From NCBI GenBank assembly GCA_950022655.1, contig OX465581.1:110529125-110593124 (forward strand): 64,000 bases of DNA, in the 5' to 3' direction. Shown here in pieces: positions 53,952-64,000 of the stretch. Made by a program: the position numbers and the translations under genes. Position 1 is the first letter of the stretch. Each line of letters begins with the position of its first letter. The notes below the pieces were generated by a model. It was not told where the DNA came from, searched no databases, and was given only the letters and a program-made list of their open reading frames with translations. Source of the stretch: Alentia gelatinosa (Eukaryota > Annelida > Polychaeta > Phyllodocida > Polynoidae).

Positions 53952-54209
53952 AACTGGAACAGAAGGTACAAAGCTGTGTATGATGTAGGATGAACTGTAA
54001 TAATAAGCATAATTTCAAGAAAACTCTGCTGGATTATCACATGTAGCCTGTTGGATATACCATTGTTCGGCGATGGACGGAACACATGTCACAAAAAAGG
54101 GAATATTGTTATGTTGTTGGAATTGATCAATAGAGAAGAGCAAGGCTCGTATAAAAAGAAATAGTAATAATAGATTGAAATGAAGTTTAATTAAAATCAA
54201 CACGTGAAA

Positions 54210-54368
54210 CCTTGAGGTCACTGGGTGTCTGGGCCCTCCCCGTCACTAATTCAAGTGCCATACCCGACCCAGTCTTTTGGATAATGGAGTGTTCTTGAGC
54301 GATGACTAATTCTGAATATACACCATCTGCGACAAGCTTCTAAGCCCAGACACCCCATGACCTCAAGG
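54210..54368. mobile_element. MITE with CCTTGAGGTCA ends
   Basis: 159 bp. The left end CCTTGAGGTCACTGGGTGTC and right end GACACCCCATGACCTCAAGG are inverted repeats of about 25 bp with one extra mismatch. No coding capacity. Confidence 0.8.
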
Positions 54369-54426
54369 TATTGTGGGTTGATTATAATTAAACCTTATTC
54401 AAATTGTCTAATTTTCAATTAATCTG

Positions 54427-55080
54427 TTGGTGGAAAGTGGTAATGAACCTTGTCTTATGGGCAGGGACTTGCTGGCCAAGGTTAAACGTAATGTGTACCA
54501 AAACAAACCACAGCACTGGGTTAATGAAAAACATAAATTAAAGGAAGATTGGAGAAAGTTGATGTACAAAAAGAAAGAGTTGCTTGAAACAGACAATTCT
54601 GTAATAAAGGGTTTCACTGCTTATGTCAAACTGAAAGAAAATGCTGAACCTTTGTTTCAGAAATCCAGGCCGGTTCCCTACGCTGTATGCACGGACGCGG
54701 AGAAGGCATAAGACAAATTGGGAAATAAAAAGCAAAGGTATTTGAGCCTGTGACTTTTTCGCAGTTTGTAGTGAATATAAGAAGGTCAATGAGCTGTGAG
54801 ATGTTCTTGTTAGACAAACTATATGATGGGCCGGCCGGGGTAAAAAGCCAACAGTGTTCAGTAAGCTAGATTTAGCTAGTGTTTTTAATCAGCTCTACCT
54901 TGATGAAAAGTTATCAGAAATATTGAGTATAAACACTCACATTAATAATAAAGCCAATTAGACTCACCTTTGGAATAAACCTGCACCATTTTTCAGTCGT
55001 TAATGGACCAGATGTTAGTTAGTATCGATAATGTGTTTTGTTATGTAGATATTGTGCTTATTGGTACCGAAACTGATGCT
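54427..55080 (+). pseudogene. Decayed Gypsy pol fragment, protease-RT linker and RT
   Basis: The plus frame starts at about 54430 with CLMGRDLLAKVKRN and continues AYVKLKENAEPLFQKSRPVP, the conserved linker before RT in Mag-type Gypsy elements. Further right, in shifting frames, fragments such as FSKLDLASVFNQLYLDEKLS and the MDQMLVSIDNVFCYVD region resemble RT blocks. Several stops and frameshifts. Probably the continuation of the element at 52253-53290, with the LINE fragment between them. Confidence 0.78.
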
Positions 55081-55164
55081 GGCTATTGTTTTTTCTGCCT
55101 TTTGCACTCACTTGAGAAGTGGACCACTTTTCTGCAGTTGTATCATTCTGTCGACCTTCCTGGG

Positions 55165-55644
55165 TTACTGGCTGGGAGCTCTAGACACCCTCTGGGGCAG
55201 CAGATGTTCAGCAAGTACACTGGGGACCAGCTTTTTCATTTTGTTTTTCAGTTCCCCCAACTGGTCCTTCTCAACACAAAGGACTGCCATGGCCCTTGCT
55301 GGCTTTTCCTCATCACTCAGGAGATATTTCTCAACTTTCTCTCCTACAATGAAACGACAGTTGTGAATAGAGTGCCTAACACTCTTCAGCACTTCCCACA
55401 TGAATTTAAGGTTCTCCCCTGCAATGAGTGCAGCCCTCTGGTTAGAAAAGCAGAAAAGCAACTGTTGCCATCCTCTCAATGATGTGCTCCAAATCTCCCG
55501 AAAAACCTTTCCGTGCCAGATCCTTGCACCTCTCCGTGAAGGCATCCAGAATTTCCTCCAGTTCCTGGTTCAGATTCTGAAATTCCCTGTGTGCTGTTGT
55601 CAGTTGCTTTCTTGTGCCAAACTACTACCTTCTTATAGTCACAC
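55165..55644 (-). pseudogene. Decayed Gag-like frame, downstream part
   Basis: Picks up at 55644 with CDYKKVVVW. In shifted frames it then reads LTTAHREFQNLNQELEEILD, AFTERCKDLARKGF and RAALIAGENLKFMWEVLKSV, which fits the Q.E.EsL..F...L..La and later EALK-type helices of Gag. Frameshifts near 55470 and 55610. Runs out near 55165. Confidence 0.62.
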
Positions 55645-56379
55645 CAGGGGGCTATTTCACTAAAAGAGATAAGTCTCGTTGTTTCAAACAGTGGCAGCAC
55701 AGCGGCAGTGTGCGTTTCATTAGTAGGTTCACTAGTAAATTGGGTCTCGCTGTTAGTGCCACTGTGGAGCTGCTGTAAGCGAGAGGGTCTACCCTCTCGT
55801 TGGTTACGTGTATAGAAGGTTTTCACCCACTTCCCATAGGAATTATGCAACAAAATTTTTACACGAGTAAGGTATATATGGGTCATTCCACCAGAAAATG
55901 TACTTTTGGTAAAAAAGGGGTAAAAAAAAAATTTGCCCAAACTAAATTTCTTTTACTTGTGTGCAAAATATACACTTTCAAGTTTTAGGAAAACATGATT
56001 CAACTGGGATATTAGTGGGGGGTCAGTTTTTGTGAGGCTGCAAAAATTGTAAATATTATTGCCGTCACGTCCCACATATAAAAAAACACTCATACAAAAG
56101 TTGATGATAGAGAAATACATTTTATTTTTTGTAAGACATCAAGTTTTTCTCCGGTATTGTGTGTGTCTCTCTGATATTATAGACAAGTGGAAATAATCAA
56201 CTACCTGTGCAATCTTTTTCTGTGCTGCCTCAAAGATGCACATACACAAGGGGTTCTCCAAGGGATTACAAAATGATTTTTTTTTTCTGTCACCATCTAA
56301 ATACAAAAGTTTCACCTTTTTAAATCACAGAAATACTTTTATAGCTCATATACATGATCTATGTCAAATTAGAAGATGT

Positions 56380-57540
56380 TCCATGCATTATTTCTTGAGC
56401 TAATAGCTTCTTGGAAAAAGGTTTAAAAATCTATCGGACATGATATTTTTAATAAGGGACGTGATAGAACATTAAATTCCACTTTCTTGATGAGAAATCT
56501 GAAATATGTCCCAAATTATTAAAAGTTCACGTTTCCTTTTCAAAATACATACATTATCTTCAATTCAACCACATATAACAGTACCTTAAATGCCAATGAA
56601 CTGTTTTTTTTTCTTGAAAAACTACAAACAATGTACAACTCTTTCGTTCTCATGACACACATAAAACAGTAAAGAATACCTTCACTCTATCCTATCAAAT
56701 GTAAAAAACATTAACTTTAACCTGAATATTGCTCGAAATACCACATTTCGTGTGCACATGATAAATCTCTTGGACCTGATTTTTTTAATAATGGACGGGA
56801 TAGGAGAGTGACTTCCACTTTCTTCATCACAAATCCCAAATCGGTACAAACTGCTTAAAACTTGTTTTTTTTTAATATACATACATTAGCTTCAATTTAA
56901 CCACATATAAGACTACCTTAAATGCCAATGACCTTCTTTAGAGCTGAAAAAACTGCAAAAAATGTGCAACTCTTGCTTCTGAGCTATTACAGGATATAGG
57001 AAAGAACACCATATTCTCACATTTTCTTCTGAAAACCTTTTCTCTATGCTTTGAAATGAAAAAAAGCAAACTTTGACATGAATATTTCTCGAAATACCAC
57101 ATTTCGCGTGCACATGATAAATCTCTTGGACGTGATTGTTTTAATGATGGACGTGATAGAGGAGTGACTTCTACTTTCTTCATCACAAATAAGAAATATT
57201 GAGCAATTTTTTTTAAAATGTTGTTTGTTTTGGAAAATACAGACCTGACCTTCAATTCAACCACATATTAGAGTACCCTAAATGCCAATGAGCTGCTTCT
57301 TTTTTTTTTCTTCTGGAAAACTACAAAAAAATCTTCAACTTTACCTTCTGATCCCACTCAGAATACAGGGAAGTACCTTTTTTTCTTACATTTTGTGCAA
57401 AAACCGTCTCCACACCTTTTCTCTATGCCTAGACATACAAAACTTGCTAAGTTCACCCTTAATATTCATGTAAATACCACATTCTTGGTGTACATGATAG
57501 ATATCATGGACGTGATATTTTTTAATAAGGGACGTTATTC
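56380..57540. repeat. Tandem array of about 330-380-bp units
   Basis: About three and a half units. The word AAATGCCAATGA occurs at 56590, 56918 and 57280, and AAATACCACATTTCG/C..CATGATA at 56738, 57092 and 57472. Each unit also has ATTTTTTTAATAATGGACG and CCACATATAA-type words. The array ends at 57540 after TTTTTAATAAGGGACG. Confidence 0.82.
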
Positions 57541-57701
57541 TACTAGAAAAACTTTTTACAGTATATGAATTAATACTTGGTGACATGTTAATGCATAAGA
57601 AACTTTTAAAACAGCATGATATACTTCCCATGGAAGCTTATTGCTTAATACTTATTCAAATTCTGACACTTTAAAAATACAATTTTAACCTATGAACGTA
57701 T

Positions 57702-57936
57702 CAAATATGAAGAAAATCGGCCTTGCCGTTCCGAAGATAACAGCGTTTGAATTTTGTCATAGCAAATACTGCTCTGGTGGCCAGTGTCTTCGGAGGGAGA
57801 CAGAAAGAACAGCCGAAACCCCGTCGCACTACGGAGGAAGTGAAAAAGAACAGCGACCAACGCAAACGCACAGAGGGAGTGAAAAATTCAAATGCAGATA
57901 TCTTCGGAACGGCATGGCCGTTCTTCTCCATATTTG
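57702..57936. repeat. Inverted repeat with about 50-base arms
   Basis: Left arm CAAATATGAAGAAAATCGGC..CTTGCCGTTCCGAAGATA. Right arm mirrors it as TATCTTCGGAACGGCATGGC and ends in TCTTCTCCATATTTG. Short mirrored open frames in both directions are a result of this symmetry. Confidence 0.8.
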
Positions 57937-58191
57937 GTACGATTATAGGTTATATGTACCCCTTACTCGTGTTAAAATTCGACGTCATACCGGCCCATTG
58001 ACAAATAAATTCGAATGTCAAACGCATGTGCATAGCGAGAGCTGCACCAACAGTGAGAGCAAGTCCCACCTCAACAGCGAGAGCACTGATGAAACGCGAA
58101 TTTGGGCTTGCCACTGTTGGTGCCACTGTTGGTGCCACTGTTCCAGTCCTACCTCTCGCTTTGACCCCCCTACTAGTGAAACGGCCCCCAG

Positions 58192-58850
58192 GTCTTCTTT
58201 GGAAGGAAACCAAAGTGAGTCAGGGCGTTGTTCTTGAAGTGCTGTACTAGGCCATCAAGTTTTTCCTCCTGACTCCAGCCGCACCTCCAAGCTGTTTGTC
58301 TGAACTGCTGCTTGTAGATCCCCTACTTCAGACGAGTGTCATAGGTTGGGATCTTTCCCTGTAGTTTAGCATCCCTGCCATCTCCTTGGTGGTAGACTGG
58401 ATCCTCTTCATCGCTACTGGTGGATGAAGAGCTGTCATCCGAATCTGAGGATTCAGAGTCTGCCTGTTGGGTCTCCAGCTACTCACCAATTCCTGATGGG
58501 CATCAGTGTGATGGGTGTTGGGTGGAGCTGTTTTCACCCAAGGGGCTCTGGCCCATTAGGCCAGGTGGCAGGGAAATACATGTTGTCCCTGACCTCACCC
58601 TGATGGACAAGTGTCAAGTGACGAGATGGGGTTGACGGTAGCCAACTCTCGTCTTGTCCTGGGCTTTCCAGCCCAGCCTTACCCACCAAAGATTTTGTCC
58701 CTAGACCAAAATGAATAGGTTATGCCATAGAAAGGCCTTCAGTGTTCGGGCCAGGATCTCTGGCAGCACTGTTCGTCGTCCACAGGCTTTTTCAGTGGGG
58801 TCTGATCCTGAGGATGAATATACTTGGACCTGTTTCTTCCTCTCCCCCTC
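58192..58850 (-). pseudogene. Decayed Gag-like frame, middle part
   Basis: Resumes KQVQVYSSSGSDPTEKACGR and, after frame disruptions, gives an acidic Ser-rich stretch. GKIPTYD, IYKQQFRQTAWRCGWSQEEK and LDGLVQHFKNNALTHFGFLP follow. The PTYD..Y..QF...GWS..EK..LV..L...AL pattern is the retrotransposon Gag capsid signature. It has one TGA/TAG-type stop near the start of the capsid block and is broken at 58191 by the larger inverted-repeat element. Confidence 0.68.
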
Positions 58851-58853
58851 CAG

Positions 58854-59071
58854 GGAGCTGTTTCAAAAGTCGGGAGAGTACACACCGCCAAACCGAGAGT
58901 TAACAATGGCACTTGAAGCATCGATGTTGAGGTGGAGGTGCCACTTGCTATTGGGTATTGGTAGAGGTTTTGCTGCCTCTTTGATTCAAAGTGCCACTCG
59001 CTGTTGCGGCCTCTCGCTTTTAAATGCAACTTGCCACTGGCAAGACTTCACTCGACTTTTGAAACAGCTCC
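58854..59071. mobile_element. Short inverted-repeat element with CAG target duplication
   Basis: 218 bp. The left end GGAGCTGTTTCAAAAGTCG and right end CGACTTTTGAAACAGCTCC are perfect 19-bp inverted repeats. CAG flanks both sides (58851-58853 and 59072-59074). The interior has GTGCCACTTGCTATTG and GTGCCACTCGCTGTTG words like those near the ends of 55648-58188. Non-coding. Confidence 0.85.
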
Positions 59072-59074
59072 CAG

Positions 59075-59420
59075 ATCTTTAACAAATGAGGCCAGTTTTT
59101 TCCATGAAGCCCTCAGTGCATCATAGACTCGCGATGAATTGGTGTCAGTTGGAAGAGTGAGTTGCATACCTTCCATGCTCTCCTCCTCCATGTTGAATAC
59201 TACATAGCCATTCACAACGGCCTCTTGAAGGATCTTGCCCATGTCTGGATTGAGTTGGGGCAGCATTGCTGAGAAGGCGCCACCACTGTGAAGGGGCCAC
59301 CATCCTAAGCATTGAAGGATGCCCCACCAAATGCAGCTCCAATACCTGGGATTGCCTGGAGGTCATCAGCGCATTCATGCAAATTGCCTCCAATGGGCCC
59401 CATCATTTTGTGGGTGTATG
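59075..59420 (-). pseudogene. Decayed Gag-like frame, upstream part
   Basis: Minus-strand frame contains MLPQLNPDMGKILQEAVVNG, then VFNMEEESMEGMQLTLPTDT and LRASWKKLASFVKDL. It is interrupted by an inverted-repeat element at 58854-59071, beyond which the reading resumes in the same frame after one copy of CAG is discounted. Assignment to Gag rests on the downstream pieces. Confidence 0.55.
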
Positions 59421-59970
59421 GTCAATCACACACAAACAGAAGAGAGAGGTTGATATGTCTCAGTATTGAACTGCAAGGATATGTAACAAGGGCCAGGTAA
59501 TATGTGTCAATGCAAAAAGCATGACTACACAATCACTGACTGATTCTGTTATCTGTATTGTCCCCGTCTTTACTCAATATTCTGGATACTACCACCCAAG
59601 ATATCCCTCTTCAGAAAGATATTATATATCTAGATGATATATAGGTGCATCTGACTCCACAATGAATTAAATCCATTTCAATCATTGTTTTAGAATAGAT
59701 ACACATGACCTGAACATATCACCAATATTCAAATTTAGGATTGGTTCCAGTACCATCAGAATGCCTCCATATGATACACCAAAAGGAGTGGCACCAGTCT
59801 ACCAGGCCTACGACAAGAATTTGCCTACATGCTTCCAAGTGGCTTTTTCGATGAAAAGTAGATTAAGGAGAATTGGCAATGTCACCTCTGTTGCAAGCCG
59901 GAAAAAAAGTCTTCCAATGGAAAATCGTGGACAGTCCCACACAACAGCACTCGTTACATACACAAAATAA
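59421..59970. other. Intergenic, no gene recognised
   Basis: No repeat or coding segment recognised. Confidence 0.45.
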
Positions 59971-60061
59971 ACTAGCTTCAGATATAAGTGGCCGTAATCT
60001 CTGTGAGGATATTTCATAGTCGGGTCCGAGAAGAATATGACTGCATTTATCTGAAACCAGT
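59971..60061. repeat. Palindromic element with TTTCAGATA ends, copy 2
   Basis: Left ACTAGCTTCAGATATAAGTG, right GCATTTATCTGAAACCAGT. A shorter, more diverged relative of 26794-26921, likewise followed closely by a TACAGTAAAACCCC element. Confidence 0.68.
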
Positions 60062-60069
60062 ATATATTA

Positions 60070-60247
60070 TACAGTAAAACCCCGATTAAGGGGACAACCT
60101 CCGTTCGGAACAAAGAGTCCTCTTACGTGGGGTGTCTCCTTAAGTAGGGTTAAAATAAACTAGATTAAATTTCTGTTCCATGCAAATTGGCCCCTTAAGC
60201 AGGGTGTCATCTTAAGCGAGGTGTCCTAGAAGCAGAATTTTACTGTA
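60070..60247. mobile_element. Short TACAGTAAAACCCC element (Tc1/mariner-pogo type), copy 2
   Basis: Starts TACAGTAAAACCCCGATTAA and ends CAGAATTTTACTGTA. It shares the CTTAAG.GGG unit and the CCGTTCGGAACAAAGAGTC stretch with 26922-27088, where the related CTCGGAACGGAGGGTC occurs. Confidence 0.7.
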
Positions 60248-63109
60248 TTTATTAAACACCATTCATCACTAGTAATTCCTGTGGTCCAAAGATTTGAACC
60301 TTGATTGATAGGCCTCTACTGTTTATGTAAGGTGCCAGGTCTGGTAAATATGACAGTAATTTGGTGTAGCCTTACGAGAAAGATATAGATCCACTTTATA
60401 TAATTGTTTGTGATTTCATATACTTTAGTTTATCATTTATTATTACCAGAAATTATACTTTTGCACATTTCTAGTAGTATAACAGCACTTTGTTACAAAG
60501 TTCTGATTTCTATATCCGATCAGGGGTTTGATGACATTTTGGGGACTTTTCCATAACTTAGTTTCACAAGTAGGAGCTACCTGCAAATTACACACAGCCA
60601 ATGCCTTTTCTATGGAGAATCTGTGGTCAATAAATCAACTACCTGAATGGAGAACTTGGAAGTCATGGTGCTCATATACATGTGTGCTACTTTTTGTGAT
60701 TTCATCTTGATCCTTTGAATATACAGCAGTCTAAACTTTTCTAATTTTCATTACCACTTGAAATAGGTCTGAACTGCAGTATTATAACCTATGATAGGTC
60801 AAATTCACATTATGGTTTACTAACACACTACATAATTCATAAGAAAAGAAACACAAGGAAATATCATTATAATTTTATTTAGCAAAAGGTTAAGGTATCA
60901 ATTCCTGGATCAAATTCAATCGTATGACCTGAAGAATGGAAAGTGACAATACACCTTTTAAGTACAGTAATACCAGACCAGTCAAAATGTGTAGTCTATA
61001 CCACTAAATCTAACATCAAATACTTTAAATCCTGCAGGATTGAATGGAACTGTTGTTTATTTATGAACAAGGTTTATACACCTACTATTTATGATACTTT
61101 ACAGTCATTTATTGTAATCTTATAAAATATCACTGTTACAATTATTGAAATATAGAGATCTCAACAATATGTGTACGCAAAATAACATTAAGTTTAGAAT
61201 ACGGGGCAGGAACACTTCCTCACATAGCCGAGGCTACCTTGAGAATGACAAATACATGTCAGCAAAATAACATTAAGAAAGCTTGACTTCTATTCCAAAG
61301 ACCAGCAATGATTAAGAAGACATTGTACAATTAACTTAAAACTTTCATTAAATATTCTTTTGTAGTACTTACATTCCAAATAAACCCATACATTTGATTG
61401 AAAATGATACTAGACTACTTATATTTTAGCGCACAGTTGAATCTCATAAAGATTACTCATTTTGTCATCAAGCAAGGGAGAAACTACTTTTATTTACCTA
61501 TCTGCATTTTTGTAATCAATACACACTAAGCCGTCGATACATGCCACTACACAACAGGAAAATCCAATATCATGTTAATTATCACTGGCTCGGTGTTCCT
61601 CTCACGAGTATTAAAGAAAAACAAAAAACATGTTTCAAAATAAAAGAGAAAACTTGACCCTGAAATTTCCTCTGCATCGCTGTTATGATTCTTCATAGAT
61701 ATAATTTCACTCAAAAATATGCATGTGTACATCTCTTATTATTACATAAAATACTCAAAAATAAGTTTCGCGAAGGGAAAATTTATATTTGTTTGTATGG
61801 CTAATAACATTTTTATGAAGATTCAGGTATATGGGAACAAATTAGGTTCAACGATGCACATCGATGAATTATAGAAAGCATAAGCAGCCTTATCCGGTTA
61901 TCTTAGGGTGCTGTATTATAGACCACCCATGTCTGTCTACAAACTTTGGCAGTATGGCGTTAATTGTTCAGAAATGTTTATAAAATGAAAGTTCAAATTA
62001 AGAGATTCATAGGTGGGGCTGTCAAGGGGAGGAAGACAAGGCAGCCCGTGTTAACTTATTCTAGTTCTTGAGCAAATTCATGAGGGATTGTTTGGAACAC
62101 ACCTCAGATGAGGTTAGGTCTTGCTTGTCTTGTTCTTATGATCAGGGCCATTGAAATAAAAAAAGACTGTGCTACACAGCTGCCATACTGCTGATACTAA
62201 GCTGTGATCTCACAGATGAAAATCTAGGACACAGAGCAACAGTTTTCGGGATTTTTCTATCAGAACACTTGCGGAAACTTTCAAAAAAAGTTATGTGATA
62301 AATATTGGAGGTTGGCATTACTTTATTTAGCAGTTTTTATCATTTATGAACCTATCAAAACAAGTCACTGTTTACTCAAGATTGCGTAGTGTCCATTATT
62401 TATTTTGCGAGAGATGCAGTGTAGTTTCCATATATATATTTATTTTTTAATTATGATACGTGGCTAGGCCTAACTGCACTCTATAGCCAAAAAAAAAAAA
62501 ATTTCATTTCAGAAAATGATAGTTCTGCTTAATAGCAGATCTTCCACTGTATTACTGGTACATTACCGGTACATATATCTATTGTTCTACTTTAAACACA
62601 CAGTGCCCATCCTCTTATTGCTCTCCTCCCCACTCAGCATACCCACCGAGGGGACAAGGGGCCCCCGTGGTATAGTACCACTTGTAGTGCATTTGAGGTG
62701 GCCGGTGAACAAAACACCATCCCACCACGCCTGATATGACGCTATACTTTGTCCTGAACAGGAACATTGAGTCTGCCCCAGACTCACGAATGGGGCCTCT
62801 CAGTAATAAGCTTCCTACCACCCAGACACGGGATGACGCACAGACATGTCTAATGGTGACAGATGACGTTTGGAGTGACTGAGCACTCTGCACAGATTAT
62901 GGGTGGATGTGTATTAAACATGGTTAGTAAGTACAATAAGCACTGCCCATACTCTAGAGGAAACCTATGAAAGTTTACAGTCAAAACTTGTATTCCTCTG
63001 AGTACTGAGTTTGAGTACTGTAGTTATTCACAAGGCAAAGTGGCATGACTTGCGTAGTGATTAAAAGATGGGACTGAGCGCTGACTGTAAACTTGAATAG
63101 GTTTCTGAA
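60248..63109. other. AT-rich intergenic, no gene recognised
   Basis: Low-complexity A/T tracts only (for example about 62490-62503). No exon, repeat family or RNA gene was recognised. Confidence 0.45.
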
Positions 63110-63252
63110 TTTATCGCACCCCTATCACTGACTAACTGGCTAATGTTTTTGATGGCATCACCCATTGAGTATTTTTTGAAAAACTCCATGGGCATTGAAT
63201 ACGAGTTCCCAATTCTAAGCCTAAAGGAAAACAATACTAGGGGTGACATAAA
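63110..63252. mobile_element. MITE with TTATCYCACCCCT ends, copy 4
   Basis: The left end TTTATCGCACCCCTA and right end TAGGGGTGACATAAA are inverted repeats with two mismatches. The interior CGAGTTCCCAATTCTAAGCC matches copies 1-3. Confidence 0.78.
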
Positions 63253-64000
63253 GGTTGGTAAAGGGCGGGTTAGCTTGGCGGTGACTTGAGTATTGAGTCT
63301 GCACTGCTAGAAAAACGTTGTCTGCGAATGAACTCCCCTCGTGTCCTGCAGGCGGTGTGTGGGTGGTCAGCTCTAGGCAACCACGGCCGAAGTGGGCATC
63401 TTGTTGAGGCCGCAAGTTCCATCACCACGATACACACGGTAATAACCCTGGCAACAGAGACATGCACTCAAATCAAACAAAGTACTTCCACAATTTAATT
63501 TTAAGCAAGATGGTATCTTAGGCCACTCAAAAAAACAACTTGTTTCTCATCACCGCGCGCTTCAGAAAAAACGAGTTTAGAAGATCTGGAAATCCAGCGT
63601 AAGCAGACACCCCACGTAAGCAGCCACTTATGCGCGGTTTTATTGTATGTCTGCCATCTTTGATATAGCAACAAAAAATACAACAACAAAAACAGCCCTC
63701 GTCATATTTTTCATGGCTTGGTGATGAGAAACAAGTTTGGTTTTTTTAGTGGCCTTATGTTAGCCTATAAGAATGACTGATAAATATCAGCCTGTTCTCA
63801 CATGGTTTTGTATTGCAGAATGGACATGCTAAATGCTTTTCAGTCTGTATTCACCATATTGTACCAGATGACACATAACCATCTGATGAACATCTATGTG
63901 GATTTAAAAGGAATAAGTCTTTTTTTGGCCTAGGCACTATAGGTCGCAGAGTGATTGCTAGTTCCACCATCATCCACCAGGAAATTGGAAGATAGTGCCA
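63253..64000. other. Window right edge, short repeat at the end
   Basis: The last 55 bases (CAGAGTGATTGCTAGTTCC..AGGAAATTGGAAGATAGTG) echo 10600-10655. Nothing else was recognised. Confidence 0.45.

Larger units (their letters stand above)
55648..58188. mobile_element. 2.5-kb inverted-repeat element with CAG target duplication
   Basis: The left end GGGGCTATTTCACTAAAAG and right end CTACTAGTGAAACGGCCCC are imperfect inverted repeats, flanked by CAG (55645-55647, 58189-58191). Removing it with one CAG lets the flanking Gag-like frame read on. Subterminal words such as CAGTGGCA and CACTGTTGGTGCC occur at both ends in inverted orientation. The interior holds a tandem array and a 235-bp inverted repeat but no recognised transposase. 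Confidence 0.75.

Noticed and set aside
55003..55482. 159-residue plus-strand frame
   Set aside because: It spans the end of a decayed Gypsy RT and the antisense of a decayed Gag-like frame.

Overview
This window is animal nuclear DNA. It is AT-rich and intron-rich, with canonical GT/AG splice sites, one multi-exon gene whose exons are spread over 31 kb, and many transposable elements. The gene structure, the Ty3/Gypsy and non-LTR elements, the tRNA-derived SINE and the many short inverted-repeat elements fit a marine invertebrate, most likely a bivalve mollusc. The species call is inference.

Positions 1-31032, minus strand: most of a ribosome-binding protein 1 (RRBP1/p180, kinectin family) gene. 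Ten coding exons can be joined with matching splice phases into about 682 codons: an ER signal anchor, a Lys/Glu-rich cytosolic linker, then a long coiled coil reaching the family-conserved LREKNWKAM segment. The 5' end is non-coding and spliced in from further right. The 3' exons lie beyond position 1. The vertebrate decapeptide repeat region is absent. Inside the 13.7-kb intron between exons 7 and 8 is a GC-rich open reading frame (6176-6721) on the same strand. It ends in a splice donor whose phase fits exon 8, so it may be an alternative first exon for a short isoform. The introns carry several families of short inverted-repeat elements, SINE copies, palindromic fold-back elements and an unusual element with a telomere-like core (12405-12827).

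Positions 31033-38030: the 5' flank or 5'UTR introns of RRBP1. No coding exon was recognised here; there are a few inverted-repeat elements and a hairpin.

Positions about 38030-50125: a degenerate satellite-like array (unit about 135-150 bp) into which two minus-strand Ty3/Gypsy LTR retrotransposons have inserted. Element A (38316-43606) is nearly full length, with LTRs differing at one position and a 5-bp target duplication. Gag and Pol share a frame and are separated by one UGA. The integrase zinc-finger region has a frameshift. Element B (46131-49758) has lost reverse transcriptase and RNase H but keeps integrase and almost identical LTRs, so it was probably mobilised in trans.

Positions 50126-64000: a graveyard of older elements. 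It holds pieces of a non-LTR retrotransposon (minus), fragments of a third Gypsy element (plus) with a tandemly duplicated 5' end, and a decayed Gag-like reading frame (minus, about 59420 to 55165). That frame is interrupted by two related inverted-repeat elements, each flanked by a 3-bp CAG duplication. The larger one (2.5 kb) contains a tandem array of about 330-380-bp units. The last 4 kb are AT-rich with only short repeats. No rRNA, CRISPR array or functional tRNA gene was seen.
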